A stretch of DNA of 64,000 nucleotides from DAOVXM01 sp963746255 (GTDB taxonomy: Bacteria; Chloroflexota; Anaerolineae; Anaerolineales; UBA4823). Position numbers and translations under genes: made by a program. The stretch is from NCBI GenBank assembly GCA_963746255.1, contig CAVVAJ010000009.1:310001-374000 (forward strand). The letters run 5' to 3'. Below the pieces are notes generated by a model that did no database searches, was not told the origin of the DNA, and was given only the letters and a program-made list of their open reading frames with translations. Within the stretch, counting starts at the first letter, position 1, and each line of letters begins with the position of its first letter. Positions 1 to 8,784 of this stretch are shown piece by piece.

Positions 1-282
1 CGAGCCTACAATGTTCCAATCTCTTCAACCAAATCCATGACCGGTCATTTAATGGGCTCATCAGGCGCCTTGGAAGCATTGTTTTGTGTGAAGGCTCTCG
101 AGAATGGTGTGATCCCACCGACGATTAATTACGAAACACCGGATGAGACCTGTGACTTGGATTACGTACCGAATGAGCCACGGCTAGCCGACATGGAATT
201 TGTCATGTCAAATTCCTTTGGCTTCGGTGGTCACAATGCCACGATCATATTAAGACGGAGCGGGGATAAATCAAAACAATGA
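1..282 (+). CDS. fabF: 3-oxoacyl-ACP synthase II, C-terminal fragment
   Basis: The frame is open from the first base of the window, so this is the last 93 residues of a gene that begins outside. It carries two catalytic histidine motifs of the condensing enzymes: KSMTGH (His codon at 46-48) and FGFGGHN (His codon at 232-234). In family members these two histidines act with an upstream cysteine, not visible here, to condense malonyl-ACP with an acyl chain in fatty-acid elongation. The TGA stop overlaps the fabH start as ATGA, so the two are translationally coupled in a fatty-acid synthesis operon. The family is clear; FabF rather than FabB is inferred from the neighbour and from common occurrence. 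Confidence 0.9.
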   Translation, partial: RAYNVPISSTKSMTGHLMGSSGALEALFCVKALENGVIPPTINYETPDETCDLDYVPNEPRLADMEFVMSNSFGFGGHNATIILRRSGDKSKQ

Positions 283-1382
283 GCTACGCTCACATCACCG
301 GGTGGGGCATGGCCGTACCCAAAAAAGTGCTAGACAACCAAGCAATCGCGCAAATGGTTGAAACCACCGATGAGTGGATCGTTTCGCGGACCGGAATTCG
401 CGAGCGCAGGATCGCCCAGGAAGATGAGACGACCGCATCATTGGCGACTCAGGCAGCATTGAATGCATTAGAAATCGCCAATCTGCTCCCGGCAAGTGTA
501 GATTTGATTATCGTAGCAACTTCATCCCCGGAACACACCTTCCCTTCAACTGCCAGTCTGGTTCAGGACCGTATTGGCGCTTACCGTGCCGGGGCTTATG
601 ATCTATCAGCAGCATGCAGCGGATTTATTTTTGGATTGAACACAGCTAACCAGGCGATCCGGTCCGGCGAGGTACACAATATCCTCGTCATCGGAGCGGA
701 AACCCTAACCAGATTTGTAAATTGGAAAGACCGCAACACCTGCATCCTATTCGGCGATGGTGCCGGGGCATTCGTTTTACAGAGCAGCGAAATTCCCGGT
801 GGTATCATGTCTGGGGTAACGCGGTCAGATGGTTCAGGCGGAGATTTGCTGATCTTACCGGCAGGCGGCAGTTTCATGCCTGCCAACTTCGATACGGTCC
901 ACAACGAACTGCACTATCTCCAGATGAGTGGGCGTGAAGTTTTTAGATTTGCGACAAAAGTCATGGCCAGCGCCACTCAAGAAGCATTGCGAGCCGCAAA
1001 GCTATCAATCGATGATGTGAAATTAATAATCCCCCACCAAGCGAATCAACGCATCATTAAATCAGCCGCTCGAAAACTACACGTCTCCATGGACCGCGTA
1101 ATGGTTAACGTTGACACCTATGGAAACACATCCACGGCTTCTATCCCAATTGCGACATGCGAAGCGATCAATTCAGGACGTATTGCACCCGGAGATAAAG
1201 TTGTCTTTGTTGGGTTCGGCGCGGGATTAACGTGGGGGGCAACGGTCGCACAGTGGAGCGGTCCCATGGTACCCAGGCCCCTTTTCCTGCCAACTCACTA
1301 CCGGTTCTTGGCACGCTTGCGCTCCCTTCTGCTACGACTTACCCGCCGTATCGAAGGTGTGATTTGGGGCCGGATAGAATAA
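279..1382 (+). CDS. fabH: 3-oxoacyl-ACP synthase III (FabH)
   Basis: Initiates type II fatty-acid synthesis by condensing an acyl-CoA with malonyl-ACP. The thiolase-fold triad is visible: Cys near residue 113 (AACSGF), His near 253 (PHQAN) and Asn near 283 (YGNTS), matching the spacing in E. coli FabH. The catalytic core ends at about residue 330 with GFGAGLTWGA. FabH enzymes usually stop soon after at 310-330 residues, but this protein continues for roughly 35 residues in a tail rich in Arg and Leu (RFLARLRSLLLRLTRR), which could form an amphipathic helix. The start overlaps the fabF stop by four bases. The 226 bp after the stop hold only the ftsH promoter region. Confidence 0.94.
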   Translation: MSYAHITGWGMAVPKKVLDNQAIAQMVETTDEWIVSRTGIRERRIAQEDETTASLATQAALNALEIANLLPASVDLIIVATSSPEHTFPSTASLVQDRIGAYRAGAYDLSAACSGFIFGLNTANQAIRSGEVHNILVIGAETLTRFVNWKDRNTCILFGDGAGAFVLQSSEIPGGIMSGVTRSDGSGGDLLILPAGGSFMPANFDTVHNELHYLQMSGREVFRFATKVMASATQEALRAAKLSIDDVKLIIPHQANQRIIKSAARKLHVSMDRVMVNVDTYGNTSTASIPIATCEAINSGRIAPGDKVVFVGFGAGLTWGATVAQWSGPMVPRPLFLPTHYRFLARLRSLLLRLTRRIEGVIWGRIE

Positions 1383-1564
1383 TCAGCCTCTCTCCTTACG
1401 CAGTTCAAACAATTAAATAGTTGAACCGTTGATCAAGTTAGGGATTTACAATGCATCAACGTAAGATATATTTATGATAAAAAGCTGCAAAATAATATAA
1501 ATGTTAGAAAGCCGTAAGAATCTAGTATTTCAACTATATCTTACTTCCAGATAGCAAATTAGAT

Positions 1565-1573
1565 TGGTATAAT
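1565..1573 (+). promoter_or_regulatory. Extended -10 promoter of ftsH
   Basis: TGG-TATAAT is a perfect extended -10 element (TG at 1565-1566, hexamer at 1568-1573), 47 bp before the chosen ftsH start. No good -35 hexamer lies 16-18 bp upstream, which is typical of extended -10 promoters. It implies ftsH is transcribed separately from the fab operon. Confidence 0.6.
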
Positions 1574-1620
1574 CTTGGTGCGAAATACGGTACATTTTTA
1601 AAAAATTATTGGAGGTGTCA

Positions 1621-3483
1621 GTGAATCCTTCACGAAGCAGATCATCCATCATCTACCTGCTGCTGTTTGTTGCTATTATTGTAATGGTAGTTTATAACTT
1701 CCAGCAGCAGTCTACAACCACAGATATCCTGGCGATTAACCAGGTCGCGGCCGACATCCAGAAAGGGGTAGTCGAACGCATTGTTGAGGATGAAAATAGA
1801 TTACAGGTCATTTACGATAACGGAACAGAAAGCAGCTCCCAAAAAGAAATCGGGGCAACGTTAGTAGAACAGTTGCTAGCGTTGGGAGTAACATCTGATC
1901 AACTAAATTCAGATAACATCACGATTGAAGTAAAAGCACCCAGCGCTTGGTTAGGTATCGCAACAGCCCTAGGTTATATCCTGCCCTTCATCATCCTGGC
2001 AGGTGTTTTCTGGTTCGTATTCCGGCAAGCGCAAGGCAGTAATAATGCGGCGATGTCTTTTGGTAAATCACGTGCGCGTATGTTCACCGGGGACCAACCA
2101 ACGGTTACATTCGAAGATGTCGCAGGTGTTGAGGAAGCGAAAGAAGAGCTTCAAGAAGTGGTTGAATTCCTTGGTGAACCCGAAAAATTCATCGCATTAG
2201 GAGCGCGGATACCAAAAGGTGTGCTGTTGGTCGGCGCACCTGGGACTGGAAAGACCTTACTCGCTAAAGCCGTTAGTGGTGAGGCGGGGGTGCCTTTCTT
2301 CTCTATCTCTGGTTCAGAGTTTGTTGAGATGTTCGTAGGTGTCGGAGCCAGTCGTGTTCGCGACCTGTTCGAACAAGCAAAACGACACTCCCCCTGCATC
2401 GTTTTCGTTGATGAGATCGATGCTGTCGGTCGCCAGCGTGGCGCCGGTCTTGGGGGTAGTCACGATGAGCGAGAGCAAACACTCAACCAGATGCTGGTAG
2501 AGATGGATGGTTTTGATACCGACACGAATGTAATCATTGTCGCCGCGACCAACCGACCTGACATCTTGGACCCCGCCCTGTTGCGTCCAGGCCGATTTGA
2601 CCGGCGCGTTATCCTCGACCGACCAGACATGCGCGGCCGCGAGGCGATCCTAAAAGTGCACGTTAAAGGGAAGCCTTTAGCTCCCGATTTGGATCTGGGT
2701 GTAGTGGCCCGTTCCACACCTGGCTTTGTTGGAGCAGACATCGAGAACCTGGTAAACGAAGCCGCAATTCTTGCCGCCCGCCGCAACAAGAAAGTGATCG
2801 GCCAATCCGAAATGCAAGAATCCATCGAACGCGTGATCGCTGGTCCAGAACGCAAGAGCCGGTTGATCAGTGAAGAAGAAAAACGCATTGTTGCCTACCA
2901 CGAAGCCGGTCATGCAGTTGTAATGAATTCATTACCGCAAGCGGATCCAGTGCACAAAGTCTCGATCATCGCCCGCGGTATGGCAGGGGGCTATACACTT
3001 GCCTTGCCTGCAGACGACCGCACCCTGATGGCGCGCAAGAAGATGCTCGCAGATATGATCGGCCTTATGGGTGGCCGGGCAGCTGAAGAGCTTGTCTTCG
3101 ACGATATCACTTCGGGGGCTTCGAATGACCTGGAGCGAGTTACACGCTTAGCCCGCTCAATGGTCACTCGCTTAGGTATGAGCGAAGCGCTTGGTCCCCT
3201 CGTATACGGGCAAAAGGATGAACTTATCTTCTTAGGCCGTGAAATCTCTGAGCAGCGCGATTACTCTGATGCAGTTGCAGAGCAAATCGATAAGGAAGTA
3301 CGATCGATCGTTAACGAAGTCCACACTCGCGCGCGCCAGATCCTTGAAAAATACCATGACCGGCTAGTAGCAGTGGCTGAGCGATTGCTGGAAGTGGAAA
3401 CTATAACGCGAGAAGAATTTGAGAGCATTTTCCCGCCACCCGAACCGAAGACGAGCGGTACACCAGTGCCCCTAGCAGTCTAG
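1621..3483 (+). CDS. ftsH: ATP-dependent zinc metalloprotease FtsH
   Basis: Membrane-anchored AAA+ protease that degrades misfolded membrane and short-lived cytosolic proteins. In order: transmembrane helix at about residues 9-27, a periplasmic segment, a second helix near 105-128, Walker A GAPGTGKT near 205, Walker B FVDEIDA near 262, and the zinc motif HEAGH near 427. I place the start at GTG 1621 (620 residues), because GGAGG at 1611-1615 lies five bases before it; an upstream in-frame TTG at 1609 would put the ribosome site inside the gene. It stands alone between its own promoter and a strong terminator. Length is normal for the family (about 600-650). Confidence 0.97.
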   Translation: MNPSRSRSSIIYLLLFVAIIVMVVYNFQQQSTTTDILAINQVAADIQKGVVERIVEDENRLQVIYDNGTESSSQKEIGATLVEQLLALGVTSDQLNSDNITIEVKAPSAWLGIATALGYILPFIILAGVFWFVFRQAQGSNNAAMSFGKSRARMFTGDQPTVTFEDVAGVEEAKEELQEVVEFLGEPEKFIALGARIPKGVLLVGAPGTGKTLLAKAVSGEAGVPFFSISGSEFVEMFVGVGASRVRDLFEQAKRHSPCIVFVDEIDAVGRQRGAGLGGSHDEREQTLNQMLVEMDGFDTDTNVIIVAATNRPDILDPALLRPGRFDRRVILDRPDMRGREAILKVHVKGKPLAPDLDLGVVARSTPGFVGADIENLVNEAAILAARRNKKVIGQSEMQESIERVIAGPERKSRLISEEEKRIVAYHEAGHAVVMNSLPQADPVHKVSIIARGMAGGYTLALPADDRTLMARKKMLADMIGLMGGRAAEELVFDDITSGASNDLERVTRLARSMVTRLGMSEALGPLVYGQKDELIFLGREISEQRDYSDAVAEQIDKEVRSIVNEVHTRARQILEKYHDRLVAVAERLLEVETITREEFESIFPPPEPKTSGTPVPLAV

Positions 3484-3513
3484 AAATACAAAAGAAATCC
3501 GAGACACATCAAC

Positions 3514-3551
3514 GGTGGAGAACCTGATATAGGTTCTCCACCAATTTTTTA
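3514..3551 (+). terminator. Rho-independent terminator of ftsH
   Basis: Perfect 12-bp stem GGTGGAGAACCT / AGGTTCTCCACC with a five-base loop, followed by AATTTTTT. It lies 30 bp after the ftsH stop. Confidence 0.92.
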
Positions 3552-3577
3552 CCTCAATCCTACCGACCAAAGAACTT

Positions 3578-4608
3578 ATGGGGTTATCATTTCGAGAATA
3601 TCATTATCCCGCGTTGAGTGTCATTGACATAAGCTAACCTCCCCGAGGCTATCGAGCCGCCATCGAGAGAGCTGCCTTTTATCAGATCCCAAATGCGGGA
3701 TTGGTTATCATTAACGGACCTGATCCCTATTGATTTCCTTCATCGGCAAACCACAAATAACCTCGCTGAGCTGGCTGACGATCAAGCCATCATAACCATC
3801 CTCTGCAATCCCCAAGGTCGCATGCTGGATGTTTTGACAGTCTACGAAACCGGCAGTCATCTGCATGTGCTCACACTACCAGACAGAGACTAGGAAACCA
3901 CTACGTTCTTTAATAACCGCATCTTCTTCATCGACAAAGTGAAAGTAGAGAATGAGTCTGCCGCAGTTCTCCAATACCAAGTCCATGGACCTCACCTGGC
4001 GAAAATATTGGCAGCATCGAGTGCAGGAGATGGACAGTAAAATCACACCCGAACTCAAATCACAATCGTAGGTTACGAAGTGACTATCATCGGGTGGACC
4101 GGTGGGAAGGACAACAATGTCCGGTTGGTTGCACCAGCTCAGGCAAAAACAGCGTTAGCGACTTTGCTCAGCGAACATGGGGTTGAGGATATGAGTTCGC
4201 GAACCCATGAAATCTTGCAGGTGGAGACCAGTATCGGTTCGGCAAAAAGAGAGCTGAGCGAGGAATATACTCCCTTGGAAATTGGGTCTAGCAGATTTCG
4301 TTGCCCGAAACAAGGGCTGGTGTACAGGACAAGAAGTGCTCGCCAGACAACTGAGCTATGACAAAATAACCTGGCACTTGGTGGGATTTAAGTTGGAGAC
4401 TGAGCCAGGAAATCATCGGAAGCTCAAATTCGAAGGGGGAAACATTGGGCAGATGACTACAACAGTGAACTCACCACGGTTTGGTCACATCGGTTTAGCA
4501 GTGGTACGGCAACCATATCATGAAATTGGCTCCTCAACGGAACTATTCGATAGAAACAGTGGTACATTTATCCAGGCAAGAGTAGTCGCGCTGCCATTTG
4601 AAATTTAG
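3578..4608 (+). pseudogene. Decayed YgfZ/GcvT-like folate-binding protein gene
   Basis: Conceptual translation across three frames resembles the folate-binding YgfZ family (GcvT fold, linked to Fe-S cluster assembly and repair). Recognisable pieces in family order: a segment ending IPNAGLVIINGPD (frame of 3578), then DFLHRQTTNNLAEL, NPQGRMLDVLTVY and IFFIDKVKVE (frame of 3693), then RELSEEYTPLEIG, then KGWCTGQEVLARQLSYDK and RFGHIGLAVVRQP (frame of 4282). KGWCTGQE is the degraded form of the family signature KGCYTGQE. Lesions: TAA at 3635, a frameshift near 3715, TAG at 3891, TAA at 4038 and a frameshift near 4285. Five independent lesions make sequencing error an unlikely explanation. The family call is by pattern memory of the domain, so moderately to highly confident. 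Confidence 0.88.
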
Positions 4609-4791
4609 TCCCCATCCTCAAACTCAGCAATTACATCATTTACCGGCAGTATCCATTGACCCCGATTAGGGCTATCGGTTTTCCCAACGCGTCTCAGTAG
4701 ATATGGTGATTCGATATGTGATCCGCAACTGTCCAGTGTGGCGAGATTATTAAGTATATTTCACTGTTATTTAGTTTTTATTAATAAACTG

Positions 4792-4819
4792 TTGACATTA
4801 TTAAACTTTCATGTATAAT
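4792..4819 (+). promoter_or_regulatory. Sigma-70-type promoter of the YvlB/LiaX-type gene
   Basis: Consensus TTGACA (4792-4797), 16-bp spacer, consensus TATAAT (4814-4819), in an AT-rich stretch 83 bp before the next start codon. The remaining sequence from 4609 to 4791 shows no gene. Confidence 0.85.
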
Positions 4820-4901
4820 TATATTGATATTAATTATTGTATAATGAACTTCGAATACACAACAACAACCATCCAGGATATATCAACAGGGAGTTGACAA
4901 A

Positions 4902-5276
4902 ATGGAGAACGAAGAACGATTACAAATATTAAATATGATCGCTGATAATAAAGTAACTGCCAGCGATGGTGTGCAGCTGCTGGAGGCGCTGGGTGAAGTA
5001 AATCCGATAAAGCCCTTGGCCGTAAAAAGTCACTCGGAGGGAGGCTGGTTAAAGATCATCATCACTGACCTTGTGACAGGCAACATCAAGACTACGGTCA
5101 ATATCCCTCTGCGTTTGGTTGAATGGGGCTTTGGTATCAGCTCACGTTATACGGATGAACTACGGAATGTGGATATGACAGAATTATACGCACTCTTGGA
5201 TTCGGACCTGCACGGAAAAATCTTGGAAGTGATTGATGAGGAAGATGGCGAAAAAGTTGAGATTTTCGTCGAATAA
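4902..5276 (+). CDS. Small protein with YvlB/LiaX N-terminal-type (SHOCT-like) domain
   Basis: 124 residues. The first 30 (EERLQILNMIADNKVTASD, then GVQLLEAL) form the short two-helix motif found at the start of YvlB/LiaX-like proteins and many small proteins of unknown function. The rest is a compact alpha/beta stretch ending in an acidic tail (EEDGEKVEIFVE), with no signal peptide or membrane segment. The function is not known. Its start has an AGGGAG ribosome site eight bases upstream and a near-perfect promoter precedes it, so it is probably well expressed. In Firmicutes such domains occur in envelope-stress systems, but nothing nearby supports that role here. Confidence 0.75.
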   Translation: MENEERLQILNMIADNKVTASDGVQLLEALGEVNPIKPLAVKSHSEGGWLKIIITDLVTGNIKTTVNIPLRLVEWGFGISSRYTDELRNVDMTELYALLDSDLHGKILEVIDEEDGEKVEIFVE

Positions 5277-5370
5277 TCCCTGCTGAAACACCTAGTCTCT
5301 ACCATTTTCCATTGGCAATAAGTTCCAAAAGTACACGACGCCTGTGACCAGGTCAATTGATCGCAGGCGT

Positions 5371-5400
5371 TTCATAATTAGAAAAAGCCAGTGATATACT
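5371..5400 (+). promoter_or_regulatory. Promoter giving a probably leaderless fabL transcript
   Basis: TTCATA (5371-5376), 18-bp spacer, extended -10 TGA-TATACT (hexamer 5395-5400). Only six bases separate the -10 box from the ATG at 5407, so transcription would begin at or next to the start codon. No Shine-Dalgarno is present. Confidence 0.6.
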
Positions 5401-5406
5401 TCCACC

Positions 5407-6219
5407 ATGGCGGACAGGAAAATTTTCTCTGGTAAGAAAGCGCTTGTGACAGGTTCTGGCAGAGGGATCGGGAGGGCTATAGCTCTGCATTTCGCTCATT
5501 TGGGGGCGGATGTAATTATCAACTACTTCCGACACCGGGAGCCAGCTGATCAAATAGCAGGGGAGATCACTGCTCTGGGGCGTAAATCGATGGTCGTGAA
5601 AGCCAATATCGGGGAGATATCCCAGCTGGAGAGCCTTTTCGCGATTGTCGAAAGCGAATTTGGGAGCCTGAATTTTTTTATCCACAATGCGGCATCGGGG
5701 TACAACCGTCCGGTGCTCGAACAAAAACCGAAGGGCTGGGATTGGACGATGAACATAAACGCCCGTTCCCTCTTATTCGGCGCGCAGTATGCAGCACCCT
5801 TGATGGAGAAAGCTGGCGGTGGAGCCATCGTGAGCATTTCAAGCCCCGGATCAACGCGCGTGCTTCCAGATTATGTCGTCGTTGGAGCTAGCAAGGCGGC
5901 AATCGAATCGATCACGCGCTACTTGGCAGTGGAGCTGTCGTCGAAAAATATCGTTGTTAATGCAGTATCTCCGGGGGTCGTGCTCACAGAAGCCCTGCAG
6001 CATTTCAGCTCGATCCGTTCAGATGAGGACCTCATTGAACGGGCTGTTGCGCACACTCCTGCCGGGCGTTTATTAATGGCCGAAGAAATAGCTGAGATCA
6101 CGGCTTTCTTATGTTCACCAGCTGCGAATATGATCCGCGGGCAGGTCATTTATGTTGATGGTGGGGCGACTTTATTAGGACCAGGTGTAATTAAATACCC
6201 AGCAAATCCGGTTAAGTAA
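5407..6219 (+). CDS. fabL: Enoyl-ACP reductase, FabL type (SDR family)
   Basis: Short-chain dehydrogenase with the nucleotide motif TGSGRGIG near residue 16 and a Tyr-x6-Lys active site (YVVVGASK near residue 157), the spacing of enoyl-ACP reductases FabI/FabL rather than the Tyr-x3-Lys of FabG. Segments such as HNAASGYNRPVLE, WDWTMNINARSLLFGAQ and RYLAVELSSKNIVVNAVS closely match what I recall of Bacillus FabL (enoyl-ACP reductase III, NADPH-dependent). It would catalyse the last step of each elongation cycle. 270 residues, slightly longer than FabL (about 250). It is a single gene with its own promoter, and its stop is followed by a hairpin. A related oxidoreductase function cannot be excluded from sequence alone. 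Confidence 0.82.
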   Translation: MADRKIFSGKKALVTGSGRGIGRAIALHFAHLGADVIINYFRHREPADQIAGEITALGRKSMVVKANIGEISQLESLFAIVESEFGSLNFFIHNAASGYNRPVLEQKPKGWDWTMNINARSLLFGAQYAAPLMEKAGGGAIVSISSPGSTRVLPDYVVVGASKAAIESITRYLAVELSSKNIVVNAVSPGVVLTEALQHFSSIRSDEDLIERAVAHTPAGRLLMAEEIAEITAFLCSPAANMIRGQVIYVDGGATLLGPGVIKYPANPVK

Positions 6220-6226
6220 TATGGTA

Positions 6227-6265
6227 ATGGATATGTCTGTTGCCTGTGGCACAAGACATATCCAT
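6227..6265. terminator. Hairpin between convergent genes
   Basis: Perfect 12-bp inverted repeat ATGGATATGTCT / AGACATATCCAT with a 15-base loop that itself can pair TGCC with GGCA. It sits between the convergent fabL and PEBP genes and could end both transcripts. Neither side has a long U-run, so Rho-independent function is uncertain. Confidence 0.5.
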
Positions 6266-6291
6266 ACTTAGATTACCCAGAAATTTATTCG

Positions 6292-6735
6292 TCAGCGGCT
6301 GTAACGCCCCATCAACGCCCCCTCAGCCAAAATATGACCCTGCATAGCTTTTTCAAGTTCATCTCGACCAACCCCTGCTGGTAAATCTAATGTCATGTCC
6401 AACGCATACATGCGAAAATAGTATCGATGTGGTTTCCCAGCAGGTGGACAGGGGCCTCCATAACCAGTGCGCCGGAAGTCGTTCTTCCCTTCCACAGCCA
6501 AACCTTGAACGGCTTCGGGAAGCGCACTTTCACGGGCTGGGATATCATAGATCAGCCAATGCACCCAAGTTCCCAGCGGCGCGTCCGGATCATCTACAAT
6601 GAGAGCATAGCTAACGGTCCCGATGGGTACGCCAGTCCAACGGAGCGCAGGGGATATATTATCACCGTCACAAGTATACTTTTGAGGAATGGTGTTGCCA
6701 TCCCGAAAGGCTTGAGAATCAACCACTAACTTCAT
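6292..6735 (-). CDS. YbhB/YbcL-family PEBP-like protein
   Basis: 147 residues with the bacterial phosphatidylethanolamine-binding-protein (Raf-kinase-inhibitor-like) signature: YTCDGDNISPALRW near the start, VDDPDAPLGTWVHWL in the middle and GPCPPAGKPHRYYFRMYALD towards the end. The DPDAP and GxHRY residues line the anion-binding pocket in family structures. The true ligand of bacterial members is not established. It has no signal peptide, so it is cytoplasmic. A strong GGAGGTGA ribosome site precedes the ATG. It is the last gene in a minus-strand run, 171 bp after the cyclase gene, so co-transcription is possible but not shown. Confidence 0.92.
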   Translation of the reverse strand: MKLVVDSQAFRDGNTIPQKYTCDGDNISPALRWTGVPIGTVSYALIVDDPDAPLGTWVHWLIYDIPARESALPEAVQGLAVEGKNDFRRTGYGGPCPPAGKPHRYYFRMYALDMTLDLPAGVGRDELEKAMQGHILAEGALMGRYSR

Positions 6736-6906
6736 CTTGTCACCTCCTTCTATTTGCGAACCGTATAGCGTAACTTGGCAGCCAGCAAATTAGAAGAATA
6801 AGACAGCAACACTCAGCCGATTGTTTATTCGGATTATCACGGTAAACTCAAAAATCTCACCAGCGATACTCGCTGAAGAACACCTGCTGCATTATTAGCG
6901 GGGGAT

Positions 6907-7539
6907 TTATACACCGATGAGAATCGCACGCGCAGGCGCTCCTTCAACACCTATGAGATTGAGGGGCAGGCAGTAAAGAGTATAGCGCCCCTGGGAGACC
7001 TCCGTCATATCTAAACCTTCGACGATAACAGTACCAGCCTGTAGCAGTATCTGGTGTGTATCAACAAGATTATCAAACGGTGCGATTGAGAAGTAATCTA
7101 TACCGATTAACTTCACACCACGGTTGACAAGGTATTGGGCGCCATCCGCGCTCACGGCAACAAAATCTGTGTGGAAACGCGGCGGAGTGCGGTGCCAGAG
7201 CTGTGAGTTTGTCGTCTTAAAAATGATACGGCGGGTTCTAGGGGGAATTTCCGCTTCCTCGAGGACCTTTGCGGTGATCAAATCTACAGACGGTAGTTCC
7301 AAGACGTAAACCCGGCCGGTGAGCACCTTGAGCGAGATGTCTTCAACTAATGATCCATTTTTCAAGAAATGCCACGGCGCATCGATATGCGTGCCGGTAT
7401 GTGCGCCAATCGCTAATCGCGTGACGTTAACAACCTCCCCTTTTTCCATTTTCGAGACGCGTTCAATTGTTATGGTTGGATCACCCGGCCAGGTGGGCAA
7501 TTCGGGAGAAATTGGTAATGAAACATCATATATATGCAT
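6907..7539 (-). CDS. Cyclase / kynurenine-formamidase-like metal hydrolase
   Basis: 210 residues of the cyclase family. The metal-binding signature HTGTHIDAPWH lies near residue 47 and a second conserved region GIDYFSIAP near 145. Family members are Mn/Zn hydrolases acting on amide or lactone bonds, such as N-formylkynurenine or isatin. The sequence alone does not name the substrate, and no tryptophan-degradation genes are nearby. ATG with a GGAGGAGA ribosome site. The gene follows the racemase/OSBS gene by 120 bp on the same strand. An amide-hydrolysing role on N-acylated amino acids fits those neighbours but is only a guess. Confidence 0.88.
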   Translation of the reverse strand: MHIYDVSLPISPELPTWPGDPTITIERVSKMEKGEVVNVTRLAIGAHTGTHIDAPWHFLKNGSLVEDISLKVLTGRVYVLELPSVDLITAKVLEEAEIPPRTRRIIFKTTNSQLWHRTPPRFHTDFVAVSADGAQYLVNRGVKLIGIDYFSIAPFDNLVDTHQILLQAGTVIVEGLDMTEVSQGRYTLYCLPLNLIGVEGAPARAILIGV

Positions 7540-7659
7540 GGATCTCCTCCGCTATTTAAAATCAGTATAGCGTAGGGGAGCTTAAAAATCAACAATTTTA
7601 TCGATGCGGAGCTCTTATACAGCCATAGAGGAACAATACCGGTCCATGGCGATCCTTAA

Positions 7660-8784
7660 CTAGCTTAGATAATCTTCGGCCGTCAAGATTACTTTTTTGA
7701 CCGTATATTGGTCAAGAGCACGCCGATCGATTGTTACTCCTAACCCAGGCTCTAGAGGGACTGTGATGGAACTGTCAGAATTCAAAGTAAAGCGCTCGTT
7801 GGTAATATCCTGCCGGTAATACCTATTGGAAGCAGATATATCACCCGGCAGCGTGAAACCTGGGAGTGAAGCCAAGGCAAGGCTTGCCGCACGGCCCACC
7901 CCAGTCTCGAGCATCCCACCACACCAGACAGGTATTCCCTTGGATCGGCATAAATCGTGGATCTTGACCGCATTCGTGAGACCTCCAACTCTTCCAACTT
8001 TAATGTTGACTATCCTACAAGCGTTCATCTCCAGCGCCTGTCTGGCATGGCGTAGGGAGACAATGCTCTCATCCAAACAGATAGGAGTCCTGAAGTTGGA
8101 CTGTAAAGTGCGATGGTCCCATAAATCATCTTCCGCCAATGGCTGCTCAATCAAGAGCAAATCCATATCATCCAAAGGCAGCAGGGATTGGGCAGTATCC
8201 AGAGTGTAAGCGGAATTGGCATCGACCTGCAGTAGGATATCTGGATAAGCAAGCCGCACGGCACCCGTATCACCCACGTCACGCCCAGGTTTGATCTTTA
8301 CCTTAATCCGCTGATAGCCATCGGCGAGATACGCAGTTACCACATCCACCAATTCCTCGGGACAGCTCTGTAACCCCACCGAGACTCCGACTGGCACTGT
8401 CTTCTGCTTACCGTCTAACATTGTCTGTAGAGAGACCTTTTCCATTTTTCCTGCTAGGTCCCACAAAGCCATTTCTAGCCCAGCTTTCGCCATCGGATGG
8501 CCGCGAATTGGGCTTACCAGGTCCAGTAGATCCAAGGGGGATGAAAAATCCACGCCGAATACCAATGGAGCGATAAACTCCCGCAAGATGTGCCATGCAG
8601 TACCGCTGGTTTCATAGGCGTATCCAGGGTCGCGATCGGCGACACATTCACCAAAACCGCTTATACCTTCAGAAAAAGCTTCGATGAGCAGCGATTCTCG
8701 TTCCTCCGCCCGGCCAAAGGAAGTTTCAAACGGGGAGACCAACGGCATACTCAGGTGATGTATCGTCAGCTTGGTGATCTTCAT
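7660..8784 (-). CDS. o-Succinylbenzoate synthase / N-succinylamino acid racemase family
   Basis: Enolase-superfamily enzyme of 374 residues. The capping domain is followed by a barrel with the KxK acid/base motif (RIKVKIK near 160), metal ligands Asp (QVDANSAY), Glu (IEQPL) and Asp (CLDES), and the second catalytic Lys (NIKVGRVGG near 264). The family includes menaquinone enzyme MenC and N-succinylamino acid racemases (NSAR), some of which are bifunctional. No other men genes are seen here, while the preceding gene encodes a GNAT acyltransferase overlapping this start by four bases (ATGA). That pairing is known from NSAR operons that convert D- to L-amino acids through N-succinyl intermediates, so NSAR is preferred. 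Its ribosome site lies inside the upstream gene. Confidence 0.85.
   Translation of the reverse strand: MKITKLTIHHLSMPLVSPFETSFGRAEERESLLIEAFSEGISGFGECVADRDPGYAYETSGTAWHILREFIAPLVFGVDFSSPLDLLDLVSPIRGHPMAKAGLEMALWDLAGKMEKVSLQTMLDGKQKTVPVGVSVGLQSCPEELVDVVTAYLADGYQRIKVKIKPGRDVGDTGAVRLAYPDILLQVDANSAYTLDTAQSLLPLDDMDLLLIEQPLAEDDLWDHRTLQSNFRTPICLDESIVSLRHARQALEMNACRIVNIKVGRVGGLTNAVKIHDLCRSKGIPVWCGGMLETGVGRAASLALASLPGFTLPGDISASNRYYRQDITNERFTLNSDSSITVPLEPGLGVTIDRRALDQYTVKKVILTAEDYLS

Noticed and set aside
1403..1426. Inverted repeat GTTCAA-N12-TTGAAC after fabH
   Set aside because: Only six base pairs, AT-rich and without a U-run; not supportable as a terminator.
4840..4845. Second TATAAT downstream of the promoter at 4792-4819
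   Set aside because: No -35 at the right distance and no extended -10; probably chance in AT-rich DNA.
5338..5370. Hairpin ACGCCTG / CAGGCGT between the YvlB-type gene and fabL
   Set aside because: Short stem, 19-base loop and no U-run; it may end the upstream gene but evidence is weak.
7660..8784. menC of menaquinone synthesis
   Set aside because: The family allows it, but no other men gene is in the window and the GNAT partner favours an N-acylamino acid racemase; left open rather than named.
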